From Clostridium sp. AF37-5 (GTDB lineage Bacteria; Bacillota; Clostridia; Lachnospirales; Lachnospiraceae), in NCBI RefSeq assembly GCF_003477605.1, contig NZ_QUDR01000005.1:62001-126000 (forward strand): a DNA stretch of 64,000 nt, written 5' to 3'. The notes under the pieces are model-generated. The model worked only from the letters and a program-made list of their open reading frames with translations, had not been told where the DNA came from and searched no databases. The position numbers and the translations under genes are program-made. Below are positions 35,251 to 44,897 of the stretch, in pieces; the stretch's first letter is position 1; each line of letters starts with the position of its first letter.

Positions 35251-36138
35251 TTATTTGATAACGCCGGCTTTTCTCATTTCCTCTTCCAGTCTCTTTGCAT
35301 TTGCATCTTCCATTTCTGTAAGAGGCAGACGCAAACTGCCCACTTCCATTCCCATCAGATTCAATGCCTTCTTTACAGGAATCGGATTTACTTCGCAGAA
35401 CAAAGCCTTTACCAAATCAAAATATTTCAACTGCATCTCACAGCTCTTTACCACATCACCATCAAGATAGCTTGCCACCATATCATGGGTCTCTTTTGGC
35501 AGAATATTTGATAATACGGAAATTACGCCTTTACCGCCAAGGGAAAGAACCGGCACAATCTGGTCATCATTTCCGGAATATACATCAACGGTTCCCTTAG
35601 CTAAACTCATTAATTCCGCAACTTCTGAAATATCACCTGTCGCATCCTTTACGCCGACAATATTTGGTACTTCATGACACAAATCCACAACTGTCTGTGG
35701 TGCTAATCTGGTACCCGTACGACTTGGTACATTATATAAAATAATTGGAACATTAACTTCTTTTGCAATGGCTTTGTAATGTGCTTTCAAACCATTCTGT
35801 GTTGCCTTGTTATAATATGGAGTAACTAAGAGAAGTCCATCCACTCCACTTTTCTCTGCTTCTTTTGACAACTCAATTGCCGACTGTGTGCAGTTCGAAC
35901 CGGTTCCTGCGATAACCGGAATCCGTTTATTAATTACTTCACAGGCAAAACGAATACATTCCAAATGTTCTTCATCTGACAGTGTCGATGCCTCACCGGT
36001 TGTTCCGCAAATAATGATGGCATCTGTTTTATTTGCCACATGAAACTCTAACAGTTCTCTCAATTTTTCATAATTCACACTTCCGTCGTCATTCATTGGT
36101 GTAATCAATGCAACACCTGCTCCAGTAAAAATAGCCAT
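35251..36138 (-). CDS. dapA: 4-Hydroxy-tetrahydrodipicolinate synthase
   Basis: 295 residues starting at the ATG at 36138; AAAGG lies nine bases upstream and directly abuts an earlier ATG, so the later one is preferred. It condenses pyruvate with aspartate semialdehyde. Motifs are GTTGEASTLSDEEH, YNVPSRTG and the Schiff-base Lys in VGVKDATGD. It is the first gene after the lysine riboswitch, as expected for feedback control by lysine. Confidence 0.96.
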   Translation of the reverse strand: MAIFTGAGVALITPMNDDGSVNYEKLRELLEFHVANKTDAIIICGTTGEASTLSDEEHLECIRFACEVINKRIPVIAGTGSNCTQSAIELSKEAEKSGVDGLLLVTPYYNKATQNGLKAHYKAIAKEVNVPIILYNVPSRTGTRLAPQTVVDLCHEVPNIVGVKDATGDISEVAELMSLAKGTVDVYSGNDDQIVPVLSLGGKGVISVLSNILPKETHDMVASYLDGDVVKSCEMQLKYFDLVKALFCEVNPIPVKKALNLMGMEVGSLRLPLTEMEDANAKRLEEEMRKAGVIK

Positions 36139-36185
36139 TTTCTTCATCCTTTCTGAATTACGTTTTGTGCTTATGAATGGATTGC

Positions 36186-36218
36186 AAAAAAAGGAGCTGA
36201 CACACGTGCCAACTCCTC
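36186..36218 (-). terminator. Riboswitch-controlled terminator before dapA
   Basis: AGGAGTTGGCAC and GTGTCAGCTCCT pair, including two G-T wobbles, followed by TTTTTTT. It lies between the aptamer and dapA and is the expression platform: lysine binding should favour this hairpin. Confidence 0.85.
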
Positions 36219-36234
36219 ATTGTTTTCGATAACG

Positions 36235-36394
36235 AGTAGCACTCCATCATAGCGATGACAGTCATATGATTATTTACCATATGCCCAGAAGAATCATGTG
36301 CAGGCAATCCTCTCCTTCGGCAGACGTTCCTTTCACAAATCATCATCCATCCTGTCATGTCCGATTTGCTACTGATAAAGTCCGCGCCTCTACC
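36235..36394 (-). ncRNA. Lysine riboswitch (L-box) aptamer
   Basis: The minus strand carries the L-box landmarks in order: GGTAGAGGCGCGGA, CAGTAG, GAAAGGAACGTCTGCCGAAG, CTTCTGGGCATATG and a closing GGAGTGCTACT whose CTACT pairs with the opening GGTAG (P1). It precedes a terminator and the dapA gene. The conserved core and position agree, so the call is firm. Confidence 0.93.
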
Positions 36395-36406
36395 TTTCTA
36401 TATAAA

Positions 36407-36435
36407 AGAATATCACTCTTCCCTTTAGCGGTCAA
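36407..36435 (-). promoter_or_regulatory. Promoter of the lysine riboswitch transcript
   Basis: TTGACC (36430-36435), 17 bases, TATTCT (36407-36412) on the minus strand, placing transcription start just before the aptamer. Confidence 0.7.
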
Positions 36436-36443
36436 GCATTAGT

Positions 36444-37124
36444 TCACTCTTTTTTATCTTCTTCATCAATCACACAGGCCGCAGTAATCTCATTACTCTC
36501 TTCCACACACTCCAATTTGCTGACGGAAATTTCATAAGCAACGCGTGTTTCATATTCCTCATCACCAACCTGCTTCTGGTATTCACGGCTCTGAATCCGT
36601 CCCCACAGCTGAACGTGTTCTCCTACACCAAATCCATCGGCATAACGAGCATTTCTTCCCCAGCAGATACAAGGAATGTAATCGGATTTGCCATACGGAC
36701 GATTGACAGCCATCAAAAGGTCCGCAATTTCTCTTCCAAGCGGTGTCTTTCGATAAACCGGTGGTTTGCATAAATAACCATCCAAAAAAATATAATTCGG
36801 TTTCTCTACTTCCATCTCTTCTTCGTCTATATGTAAATCTCTTACAAACACGGATAAAACAAGCCGGTTATGATTTTCTTCATGACGGTTATAAGAGCGA
36901 AACTGTCCACTCGCCTCCATATACATACCTCGGTAATCCTTCGTTATGTCAATAAGCCGCTCCGATACCATGAGCGGAATCTTGTCATACACTTGGCTCA
37001 ATCGTTTTACCGAAAGATACACCATATAGAATCCTTCACCATACACTTCATGGCTAAAAGCAAACTCACTTACCACTTCACCATAAATATTCACCTGATT
37101 GTTTCCCAAAATCTTATCTGCCAT
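36444..37124 (-). CDS. Tandem OB-fold single-stranded DNA-binding-type protein
   Basis: 226 residues. Two OB-fold-like halves are visible: residues about 10-105 (NIYGEVVSEFAFSHEVYGE) and about 110-210 (IFLDGYLCKPPVYRKTPLGR, then IPCICWGRNARYADGFGVGE and VQLWGRIQSREYQ), the second closest to bacterial SSB. The C-terminus ends EEDKKE, acidic but without the DDDIPF-type tail of replicative SSB. It is longer than ordinary SSB (about 150). Such proteins are frequent in Lachnospiraceae and are probably accessory SSB or PriB-like. It ends just before the dapA promoter. Confidence 0.88.
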   Translation of the reverse strand: MADKILGNNQVNIYGEVVSEFAFSHEVYGEGFYMVYLSVKRLSQVYDKIPLMVSERLIDITKDYRGMYMEASGQFRSYNRHEENHNRLVLSVFVRDLHIDEEEMEVEKPNYIFLDGYLCKPPVYRKTPLGREIADLLMAVNRPYGKSDYIPCICWGRNARYADGFGVGEHVQLWGRIQSREYQKQVGDEEYETRVAYEISVSKLECVEESNEITAACVIDEEDKKE

Positions 37125-37254
37125 TTCTCATGACCCCCTTTGTTTTTTGTCTGCTTGAATCAAGCATTTTTCTATACATAACTATATATATGTCGTATAA
37201 TTCATTTTTAGAACTTATATTTAATATTTTTTATTTTATTTTTACCGTTTTGTT

Positions 37255-37283
37255 ATCATATCATGAATTCTAATATTTTGCAA
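37255..37283 (-). promoter_or_regulatory. Promoter of the tandem OB-fold gene
   Basis: TTGCAA (37278-37283), 17 bases, TATGAT (37255-37260) on the minus strand, about 130 bases upstream of the gene. The leader between is AT-rich and holds no other recognised feature. Confidence 0.55.
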
Positions 37284-37343
37284 TAAAAATCATGAAATGG
37301 TTTTTAGGCAATAGATGATGTTGCTTTTTTAGGTTTTTCTTAC

Positions 37344-37475
37344 TTTTAGTATAAAGGCTTTGCGTCTCGTGGGCACTTCCGTTCATTGAGTACGTAACAG
37401 TAGGGGCACTGAAACTACCAGTGCCACCTACTGACGCACTCAAAACCCACTCCCCACAAAGACTTTATACTAAAA
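37344..37475. repeat. Large palindromic repeat, copy 1
   Basis: About 132 bases. The outer arms TTTTAGTATAAAGGCTTTG and CAAAGACTTTATACTAAAA pair; GTGGG and CCCAC continue the stem, and an inner arm around GGGGCACTG / CAGTGCC forms the apex. It shares the AAAGGCTTTGCG, CGTGGGCACTT and TTGAGTACG modules with copy 2, so the two are members of one repeat family. Non-coding; the open frames within it are by-products of the palindrome. Confidence 0.8.
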
Positions 37476-37559
37476 TTATGAAAACTTAAAAGAGCAGCGT
37501 CAATTTCTAAACACAGTTTTGGGTTGCGATAAATATTTTTTTGGGGGTCTTTTACGCTT

Positions 37560-37711
37560 CCGGTAATTTGCCAGAAAGACTTTGCGATTCGTGGGTTTTG
37601 AGTACGCCGGTATAAGGTGCTTGTATATGCGTCAGCATAAGCACCCATACCGCTGCGTACTCAACAAACGAAAGTGCCCACGAAAAGCAAAGCCTTTCTG
37701 GCAAATTACGG
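37560..37711. repeat. Large palindromic repeat, copy 2
   Basis: About 152 bases. The outer arms CCGGTAATTTGCCAGAAAG and CTTTCTGGCAAATTACGG pair almost perfectly; then TTGAGTACG / CGTACTCAA and GGTATAAGGTGCTT / AAGCACCCATACC. The right arm continues into GAACCTAAAAAAG, the inverse of CTTTTTTAGGTT just left of copy 1, so the pair may act as one larger structure. Confidence 0.82.
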
Positions 37712-37736
37712 AACCTAAAAAAGAGGCACAAAAAAA

Positions 37737-37767
37737 GAAACCCAATTCACAAAATGAACCGGGTTTC
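37737..37767 (-). terminator. Terminator downstream of ilvC
   Basis: GAAACCCGGTTC and GAATTGGGTTTC pair on the minus strand with a short loop, followed by TTTTTTTG. It ends the ilvN-ilvC transcript. Confidence 0.88.
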
Positions 37768-37795
37768 TTCTTAATTATCTGTTTATATCTTAAAA

Positions 37796-38830
<1,035 letters not shown>

Positions 38831-38895
38831 CTAAATTAATTGTATTTAAAGCCTATCCGGGATAAAATCCCGTGGATGGTTTTCTAAGTAGTAAA

Positions 38896-39399
38896 TTACT
38901 TACTCTCTTTGGCTTCATCATAAAAACCACGAGCCAAACCGGAAATACCGGTACGTACCAGTTCTTTTATCTCATAGCCCTCAATCAGTTTAATAAAAGC
39001 GTCTAGTTTTGCCTGATTACCCGTCAATTCAATCATCATTGAATTATCTGCAACATCTACAATCTTCGCACGGAAAATATCAACAATCGCATTAATGGCC
39101 GGTCTTGCGTCTTTATCTGCTTCAACCTTAACCAATATCAATTCACGGCATACCGACGCTTCACCGGTAAGCTGTTTGACGGATTTTACATCTTCTAACT
39201 TATTAACCTGTTTTTCAATCTGCTCCAGCACAATATCATCCCCCGTAACGGATACCGTCATACGGGAAAATGCCGGATTCTCTGTCTCACCAACAGTCAG
39301 ACTGTCAATATTATAACCACGGCGGCTAAATAAACCGGCAACACGGCTCAACACACCGGAGGTATTATTTACTAATATAGATAAAACTACTTTACTCAT
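38896..39399 (-). CDS. ilvN: Acetolactate synthase small (regulatory) subunit
   Basis: 167 residues. The N-terminal ACT domain has VLSILVNNTSGVLSRVAGLF and RRGYNIDSLTVGETE, which binds valine for feedback inhibition; a C-terminal regulatory domain follows. No gene for the catalytic large subunit (ilvB) lies beside it, so the partner must be elsewhere. It is first in a two-gene operon with ilvC. Confidence 0.95.
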   Translation of the reverse strand: MSKVVLSILVNNTSGVLSRVAGLFSRRGYNIDSLTVGETENPAFSRMTVSVTGDDIVLEQIEKQVNKLEDVKSVKQLTGEASVCRELILVKVEADKDARPAINAIVDIFRAKIVDVADNSMMIELTGNQAKLDAFIKLIEGYEIKELVRTGISGLARGFYDEAKESK

Positions 39400-39459
39400 G
39401 GGATATGCCCCCTCTTTATCGAATATCCTAGCGTATTAATCTGAAATAACGCTCATTTA

Positions 39460-39488
39460 ATTGTAGCAATATAGGTCTTTATTGTCAA
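39460..39488 (-). promoter_or_regulatory. Promoter of ilvN-ilvC
   Basis: TTGACA (39483-39488), 17 bases, TACAAT (39460-39465) on the minus strand. The -35 box overlaps the stop codon of the upstream LCP gene. The leader is too short for a T-box. Confidence 0.78.
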
Positions 39489-40510
39489 CTCTTAAAGAGA
39501 AACTTTTTAAGTGCGGATTTGTTGCTTGGCAAATCCGGCACAAGGCACGACTGACCGCGAATTGTCTGGCTTGTATAGCCGCCTTCAATCGGCAGGCTGA
39601 ACTGATGGATTTTTGTCGTACCCATCCGTACAACAGCAAGCAGATATGAATAAATATCCCGCTCATCTACATCTGTTTTTACGTTTGGCATAATCACTTC
39701 TGCCAGTTCAATCATCTCTTCCGGAGACAACTGTTTTACCTTCTTAAGAATTGCCTGCATCGTCAGACGCTGACGTTCTGTTCTTCCGTAATCATCTCCT
39801 TTTCCGCTTGCCGTATAAACGCCCGGATAATGACCGTCCGGCTGTCTCTTACCATGACGGATCCGGCAGTAGCCAAGTGCCTGCTGCCCGTTAAAGATTT
39901 GTTTTCCCTTTTTCACACTGCGGTACTTTCTTCGTTTGATATAATTGGTCTGACGAAGATTCAGTGCCTCTGAATCAGTCAGATTTACCTCGATACCGCC
40001 AAGTTCATCAATAACATTAACAAAGGCGTCGAAATTCACTTCCACATAACCATCTAATTTGATACCAAAATTTTTCGCCAATGTTTTATAAAGCAATTTG
40101 ATACCGCCAAAGGAATAAGCAGCATTTAATTTATAACCGCCATATCCCGGTATATCCACATACATATCACGCATCAAAGAAGTCAGTTTCAGCTTGTTAT
40201 GTTTAATATCCAGAGTTGCAATCATCATCGAATCCGAACGTCTCTCAACATCCTTATCCTGTTCATCCAGATTCTTATCTGCACCAACCAATAAAATATT
40301 CACAATTTCTGTATCACTGTCTAACGCATATTTACTCAAATCCATCCCGGATACTTTATTCGATTTGTCATAATTCATCAAACCCAACATTTTATCTCCG
40401 GTATGCTTAACATAAGCCAAACCACTGCCTGCCGTCATCGACAGCAAAATTCCAATCACAAGAAATATTCTTGCCACAATCTTCCCTTTTCCCGCTTTTG
40501 TTTTACCCAT
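39485..40510 (-). CDS. LytR-CpsA-Psr (LCP) family cell-wall polymer ligase
   Basis: 341 residues. An N-terminal TM anchor lies at about 12-33. The extracellular LCP domain shows VNILLVGADKN, RRSDSMMIATLD, LTSLMRDMYVDIPGYGGYKLNAAY-type core (residues about 105-130) and RIRHGKRQPDGHYPGVY. LCP enzymes transfer teichoic acid or capsular polymers from lipid carrier to peptidoglycan. The two glycosyltransferase genes just upstream fit a wall-polymer role. Confidence 0.93.
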   Translation of the reverse strand: MGKTKAGKGKIVARIFLVIGILLSMTAGSGLAYVKHTGDKMLGLMNYDKSNKVSGMDLSKYALDSDTEIVNILLVGADKNLDEQDKDVERRSDSMMIATLDIKHNKLKLTSLMRDMYVDIPGYGGYKLNAAYSFGGIKLLYKTLAKNFGIKLDGYVEVNFDAFVNVIDELGGIEVNLTDSEALNLRQTNYIKRRKYRSVKKGKQIFNGQQALGYCRIRHGKRQPDGHYPGVYTASGKGDDYGRTERQRLTMQAILKKVKQLSPEEMIELAEVIMPNVKTDVDERDIYSYLLAVVRMGTTKIHQFSLPIEGGYTSQTIRGQSCLVPDLPSNKSALKKFLFKS

Positions 40511-40539
40511 ATCAGGCCTCTCTTTCTATTCTCTCGTAT

Positions 40540-41460
40540 TTATAATAAGAAAAACAATCCTGCATTTCGAATCAGACCGCTTTTCAAAAAACCATACCGC
40601 AATGCCAGATAGCGTCGTCCCAAAAAGGAAGCATCCGTCATTGCCGCAAACTTCGTTGCCGTTTTTCTCTGTTCCTTGGTCATCTTTGAATCAAAAACCT
40701 GCAAAAAAGCTTTTCCCTGCCGATACGTGTCAAAAAGTACCTGCCGCTGCTCTTTCATTTTGGAAACTCTTTTTTTTAAGTAACCGGAATACGATGTTCC
40801 TCCGATTTGATTTCCTTCATGCTGGCGGTACATAAGCGTCGCCTCCGGCAAATATCCAATGGCACCAAAGTGACTGCATATCAAAGCAAGCCACCAGTCA
40901 TGCACCCGTATTTCTTCCGGCAGCTCTTTCAAATACGGAAGAATTGCCCGGTTCATCATAATGGTGCAGCCAATACACTTATTTTCCATAAAAAGATGCG
41001 CGGTGTCAACCTTTTTTACATTCAAATGACTCATTTCGTGAAAACGTCCCAGTTTTTTTCCGGTACTGCTGTCAAAATTCATGGCATCGGTAAAGACAAG
41101 CACCGGCTTTTCCGGATTTTCTCTCTCCATCTGTTTCATTTTCTCCAAGGTAAGCTCTACCTTATCCCAATTCCAGATATCATCCTGGTCACACAGCATA
41201 ATATACGGGCTGTCACAGCGAACAATGCCAGACATAAAATTTCTTATATACCCTTGATTTGTCTTATTTTCAAAGAGACGTACACGACTGTCCTTTTTTT
41301 CATATTCCTTTACAATCGAAACCGTGCCATCCGTAGAGCCGTCATCACATACATCCACTAAAAGATCCGGATAACTCTGTGAAAGCAAGGAATCCAACTG
41401 CTCTTTTATATATTTTTCACCATTATATGTTGCCATAACAATCTCAACTTGTTCTTTCAC
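40540..41460 (-). CDS. Family 2 glycosyltransferase (rhamnosyltransferase-like)
   Basis: 306 residues. The GT-A fold has EIVMATYNGEKYIKEQLDSL, VDVCDDGSTDGT, and the DxD-type DQDD (LCDQDDIWNWDKVEL). RVHDWWLALICSHFG resembles rhamnosyltransferases of wall polysaccharide clusters. The start is a GTG overlapping the upstream glycosyltransferase stop by three bases (GTGA), with GGAGG eight bases before. Confidence 0.9.
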   Translation of the reverse strand: MKEQVEIVMATYNGEKYIKEQLDSLLSQSYPDLLVDVCDDGSTDGTVSIVKEYEKKDSRVRLFENKTNQGYIRNFMSGIVRCDSPYIMLCDQDDIWNWDKVELTLEKMKQMERENPEKPVLVFTDAMNFDSSTGKKLGRFHEMSHLNVKKVDTAHLFMENKCIGCTIMMNRAILPYLKELPEEIRVHDWWLALICSHFGAIGYLPEATLMYRQHEGNQIGGTSYSGYLKKRVSKMKEQRQVLFDTYRQGKAFLQVFDSKMTKEQRKTATKFAAMTDASFLGRRYLALRYGFLKSGLIRNAGLFFLL

Positions 41461-42389
41461 TCCTTATCCCTCCAATACGATGGATTCATCGAAAATTTCT
41501 TTACCAGCCAGAGCGGAAGTTTATCATACTTCTTGCCAAACCGGTATCCTAAAAACTTAAAGCCGCTTTGGAAAATCAAATCCGGCACAAGATACCATTT
41601 TCCATGACGGAACAAATATTTCATCGTGTTTTTCACTAACCGCATTCCCTCGGATTCCGATTTCACCCCATCAAAAATTTCATGATACTGGCGCTGGGAA
41701 ACTGCCAAATCAAAATTTCTCGTAAACTGCTGTCTGTAAGTGTATTTATGAGCATGGATAACCATCGCCTCTGCCACATAAGCAATTTTATATCCTGCCT
41801 GTATCACTTTCGATGCCATAATCATATCTTCATTGAAAATGGTATGAAGCACAAAGCCGCCCATTTTTTCATATACATCTTTACGGTACATTGCGCAGAC
41901 ATTTGAGCAGAAATACGTTTTAATGCCCATTGTTTCCAAATCCCTTTTGGATTTCACATAGCTCTTTGCCGGATAATTAAACTCTCTTGTATAATGTTCA
42001 ATCACACCAACCGTATCATCCGGCAACTGTCTTCCATAGGCTGTTGCGGCTTCTTCCTCTTCCATTGCCCGTACCAAATTCTCAATAAGGTAAGCATCAA
42101 CCGGAACTGCATCCTGCGTCATAAAGAGCATATAATCTGCCTTTGACAAGGCCGCCCCTTTATTTCTGGTGCCGCCATGGTCAAAATCCTTTTTCTCAAT
42201 CGGAACAAACTCCACATTTTCCGCCTTTTGTAACATCTGTAAAACTTCTTCATCTTCTTTTTCCTCAACTAACGTCTGCATAAAAAATACATGTGAAGGT
42301 TTTACAGTCTGTTTGTTCAGCCAGTCAATTAGTTTTGTCAATTTTTCTCTCTCCGGACGGTATACCGGAATAATTACATCAACCACCAT
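41457..42389 (-). CDS. Family 2 glycosyltransferase
   Basis: 310 residues from the ATG at 42389 (AGAGG six bases upstream). Motifs are DVIIPVYRPEREKLTKLIDW, KDFDHGGTRNKGAALSKADY and FMTQDAVPVD (DxD equivalent), typical of RfbF/rhamnosyl-type transferases. No TM segments. Overlaps the next glycosyltransferase gene, so both probably act on the same glycan. Confidence 0.9.
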   Translation of the reverse strand: MVVDVIIPVYRPEREKLTKLIDWLNKQTVKPSHVFFMQTLVEEKEDEEVLQMLQKAENVEFVPIEKKDFDHGGTRNKGAALSKADYMLFMTQDAVPVDAYLIENLVRAMEEEEAATAYGRQLPDDTVGVIEHYTREFNYPAKSYVKSKRDLETMGIKTYFCSNVCAMYRKDVYEKMGGFVLHTIFNEDMIMASKVIQAGYKIAYVAEAMVIHAHKYTYRQQFTRNFDLAVSQRQYHEIFDGVKSESEGMRLVKNTMKYLFRHGKWYLVPDLIFQSGFKFLGYRFGKKYDKLPLWLVKKFSMNPSYWRDKE

Positions 42390-42404
42390 CAAAATCCTCT
42401 CTTC

Positions 42405-44819
42405 TTACTTCTCAAGCAGACGGTTCACTACTTTAACCGCCTCTCTGGCATCTGCCGAATAGCCATCTGCTCCAATTTCTTCAGCAAAACTTTCTGTCAC
42501 TACTGCGCCTCCAATAATAATCTTGGCTTTTACACCCTGCTTCTTTGCCTCATCCACAACTTCTTTCATCTCCATCATCGTCGTTGTCATAAGGGCAGAC
42601 AGACCAATAATCGAAGCATTCTCAGCTTTCGCAGTATCTAAAATTGTCTGTGTTTCCACATCTTTTCCTAAATCAATGACATGATACCCATAGTTTTTCA
42701 GCATCAGTGCCACCAGATTTTTCCCAATATCGTGAATATCGCCCTTTACGGTTGCCACCACGATAGTTGCCAGTTTTTCATTCCCTCTTGCCGCCTCCAA
42801 AAGCGGCTCTAAACGGTTAATCGCCTTTTCCATCGTTTCGGCACTGGCAATAAGCTGAGGGAGAAAATATTTCTTCTGCTCAAATAATTCGCCGACATAA
42901 TTAATTGCCGCAATCAAATACTTATCAATAATCTCAGACGGCTCGGTTCCCTTTTTCAGTTCTTCTTCCACAAGTTCAAGCACATGTCCGCTCTTTCCTT
43001 TGACAACCGCCAAATACAACGGGTGGCCGTCTTCCTCTGCTACTTCATTCTTTGGCTGGCTCTGCGTAATCACAGCTCCCGCCACACCATTAATATAATG
43101 CAAATCCGCTTCTTCTTTATTCAAAAGCAAATCCGAAGCAAGTGCGGCATTGACAAGCAGCGTCTGAGATGGATTCGCAATTGCCATCGTAAGTCCCTGT
43201 CCAATCGCAAGTGTTAAAAATGCTGTATTAACAAAAACTCGTTCCGGCAGTCCAAAGGATATATTGGAAAGACCGCAAATTGTTGCCACACCCAATTCAT
43301 TTTTACAGTAGCGTATCGTCTCCAACACTTCAAGCGCGGCATTTTTATTTGCTCCTATCGTAGCCACCAAACCATCCACGACAATATCTTCTTCTGCCAT
43401 TCCCTGACGTTTTGCCTCGTCTAATATTGTATGGATAATCGTTTTTTTCTCATCCAAATCTTTTGGAAGTCCGGCATCTGACAAAGGAAGCAGAATAAAC
43501 ATTGCACCGTATTTTTTTGCAATCGGTATTAATTTTTCAAACTTTTCCGGTTCCAGAGAAATCGAGTTAATCAAAGCTCGTCCCGGATAAATACGAAGGG
43601 CACTTTCCACAACGTCAACATAACTCGAATCTATGCTAAGCGGCAAATCCACTGTCATTGTCAACTCATTAACCGCACGCAACATCATCTCTTTTTCGTC
43701 AATTCCATTCATTCCCATATTGACATCCAGAATTGATGCACCTAATTTTTCCTGTTCTTCTGCCATATCCATAACAAGACTCAAATCACCCGCACGCAGT
43801 TTTTCCTGCAGTTCTTTTTTCCCGGTAGGATTGATTCTCTCGCCGACAATTCGAAATCTTCCATCTAATGAAATCGGTGTAATGTTGCGCTCTGTTGTCA
43901 AGGCACGTATACTTTTCCTCTCCGGAATTTCTCTTGCTTTTTTCTCTTTTAACCGGCCGACAAGTTTCTGAATATGCTGCGGCGTTGTTCCACAGCATCC
44001 GCCAAGCACAGTTGCCCCAACATCCACAAGCGGCATCATTGCCTCTGAAAAACTCTCAGCATCCATATCGTAACACGTCACACCATCCTGCAAAAACGGC
44101 AGTCCGGCATTTGGTTTTACGACAAGCGGAACACAAGCATATTCCGCCATCACTTTTACCGCATCTACCATCTTATCCGGTCCTGTCGAACAGTTAATTC
44201 CGATGGCATCTGCCCCCATCGACTGCAAAACAACCAATGCTGTCTCAGGGCTCGTTCCATACAACGTCCGTCCATCCTCTTGGTACGTAAGCGTCACAAG
44301 CGCCGGTATGTCACAAGTTTCTTTTACCGCCAGCAAGGCAACACGGCATTCCTGCAAACTCATCATCGTCTCAATCGCAAATAAATCGACGCCCTCTTTC
44401 ACTAACAAACGAACCTGCTGTTTATAAACATCTACCAGTTCTTCGAACGGCATACTTCCAATCGGTTCCAACTGCTGCCCGGTCATGGAAATATCCCCGG
44501 CAACATAAATTTTGCGGTCTGTTTTACTTCTGCGAATCGCTTCTTTTGTAAGACCCACCAATGTTTTCGTAAGTTCTTCCTGCTTAGACGCAAGTCCATA
44601 TTCATCTAATTTAATTCGATTACAGGTAAATGTCGGTGTATAAAGGACATCCGAACCTGCCTCAATATATCGGCACTGTAAGTCAATAAACACTTCCGGG
44701 TGTTCTGCAATCCACTGCTCCGGACAATCCCCGCTTTTCATACCGGCCTGCTGTAAATTTGAACCGGTTGCGCCGTCTAATACCACAAATCCTTGTCGTA
44801 AAAATTCTCTAAAATCCAC
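42405..44819 (-). CDS. metH: Cobalamin-dependent methionine synthase lacking the reactivation domain
   Basis: 804 residues; classic MetH has about 1200. Domains: homocysteine-binding barrel (1-300, zinc ligands in GINCSTGP and LGGCCGTTPQH), methyl-THF pterin domain (about 315-580, RFRIVGERINPTGKK, ILDVNMGMNG), and cobalamin cap/binding domain (about 600-804, GDIHDIGKNLVALML with the Co-ligand His). The C-terminal SAM-dependent reactivation domain is absent, as usual in clostridia, so a separate reactivase is needed. The start is a GTG at 44819 behind GAGG. No SAM riboswitch or S-box is visible upstream. Confidence 0.95.
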   Translation of the reverse strand: MDFREFLRQGFVVLDGATGSNLQQAGMKSGDCPEQWIAEHPEVFIDLQCRYIEAGSDVLYTPTFTCNRIKLDEYGLASKQEELTKTLVGLTKEAIRRSKTDRKIYVAGDISMTGQQLEPIGSMPFEELVDVYKQQVRLLVKEGVDLFAIETMMSLQECRVALLAVKETCDIPALVTLTYQEDGRTLYGTSPETALVVLQSMGADAIGINCSTGPDKMVDAVKVMAEYACVPLVVKPNAGLPFLQDGVTCYDMDAESFSEAMMPLVDVGATVLGGCCGTTPQHIQKLVGRLKEKKAREIPERKSIRALTTERNITPISLDGRFRIVGERINPTGKKELQEKLRAGDLSLVMDMAEEQEKLGASILDVNMGMNGIDEKEMMLRAVNELTMTVDLPLSIDSSYVDVVESALRIYPGRALINSISLEPEKFEKLIPIAKKYGAMFILLPLSDAGLPKDLDEKKTIIHTILDEAKRQGMAEEDIVVDGLVATIGANKNAALEVLETIRYCKNELGVATICGLSNISFGLPERVFVNTAFLTLAIGQGLTMAIANPSQTLLVNAALASDLLLNKEEADLHYINGVAGAVITQSQPKNEVAEEDGHPLYLAVVKGKSGHVLELVEEELKKGTEPSEIIDKYLIAAINYVGELFEQKKYFLPQLIASAETMEKAINRLEPLLEAARGNEKLATIVVATVKGDIHDIGKNLVALMLKNYGYHVIDLGKDVETQTILDTAKAENASIIGLSALMTTTMMEMKEVVDEAKKQGVKAKIIIGGAVVTESFAEEIGADGYSADAREAVKVVNRLLEK

Positions 44820-44839
44820 TCTTTTGTTGCCTCACTTTC

Positions 44840-44886
44840 AAAAAATCCCCCATTTCACAATAGAATATCATGAAAAGAGGGATTTT
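44840..44886 (-). terminator. Terminator after the aminotransferase gene
   Basis: CAAAATCCC and GGGATTTTTTG pair on the minus strand with a longer loop and a T-run, between the aminotransferase gene and metH. Confidence 0.75.
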
Positions 44887-44897
44887 GCAATCTTCGC

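Noticed and set aside
36158..36358. Open frame of 66 codons across the dapA leader
   Set aside because: It lies within the lysine riboswitch and its terminator; the conserved RNA landmarks explain the sequence and there is no RBS.
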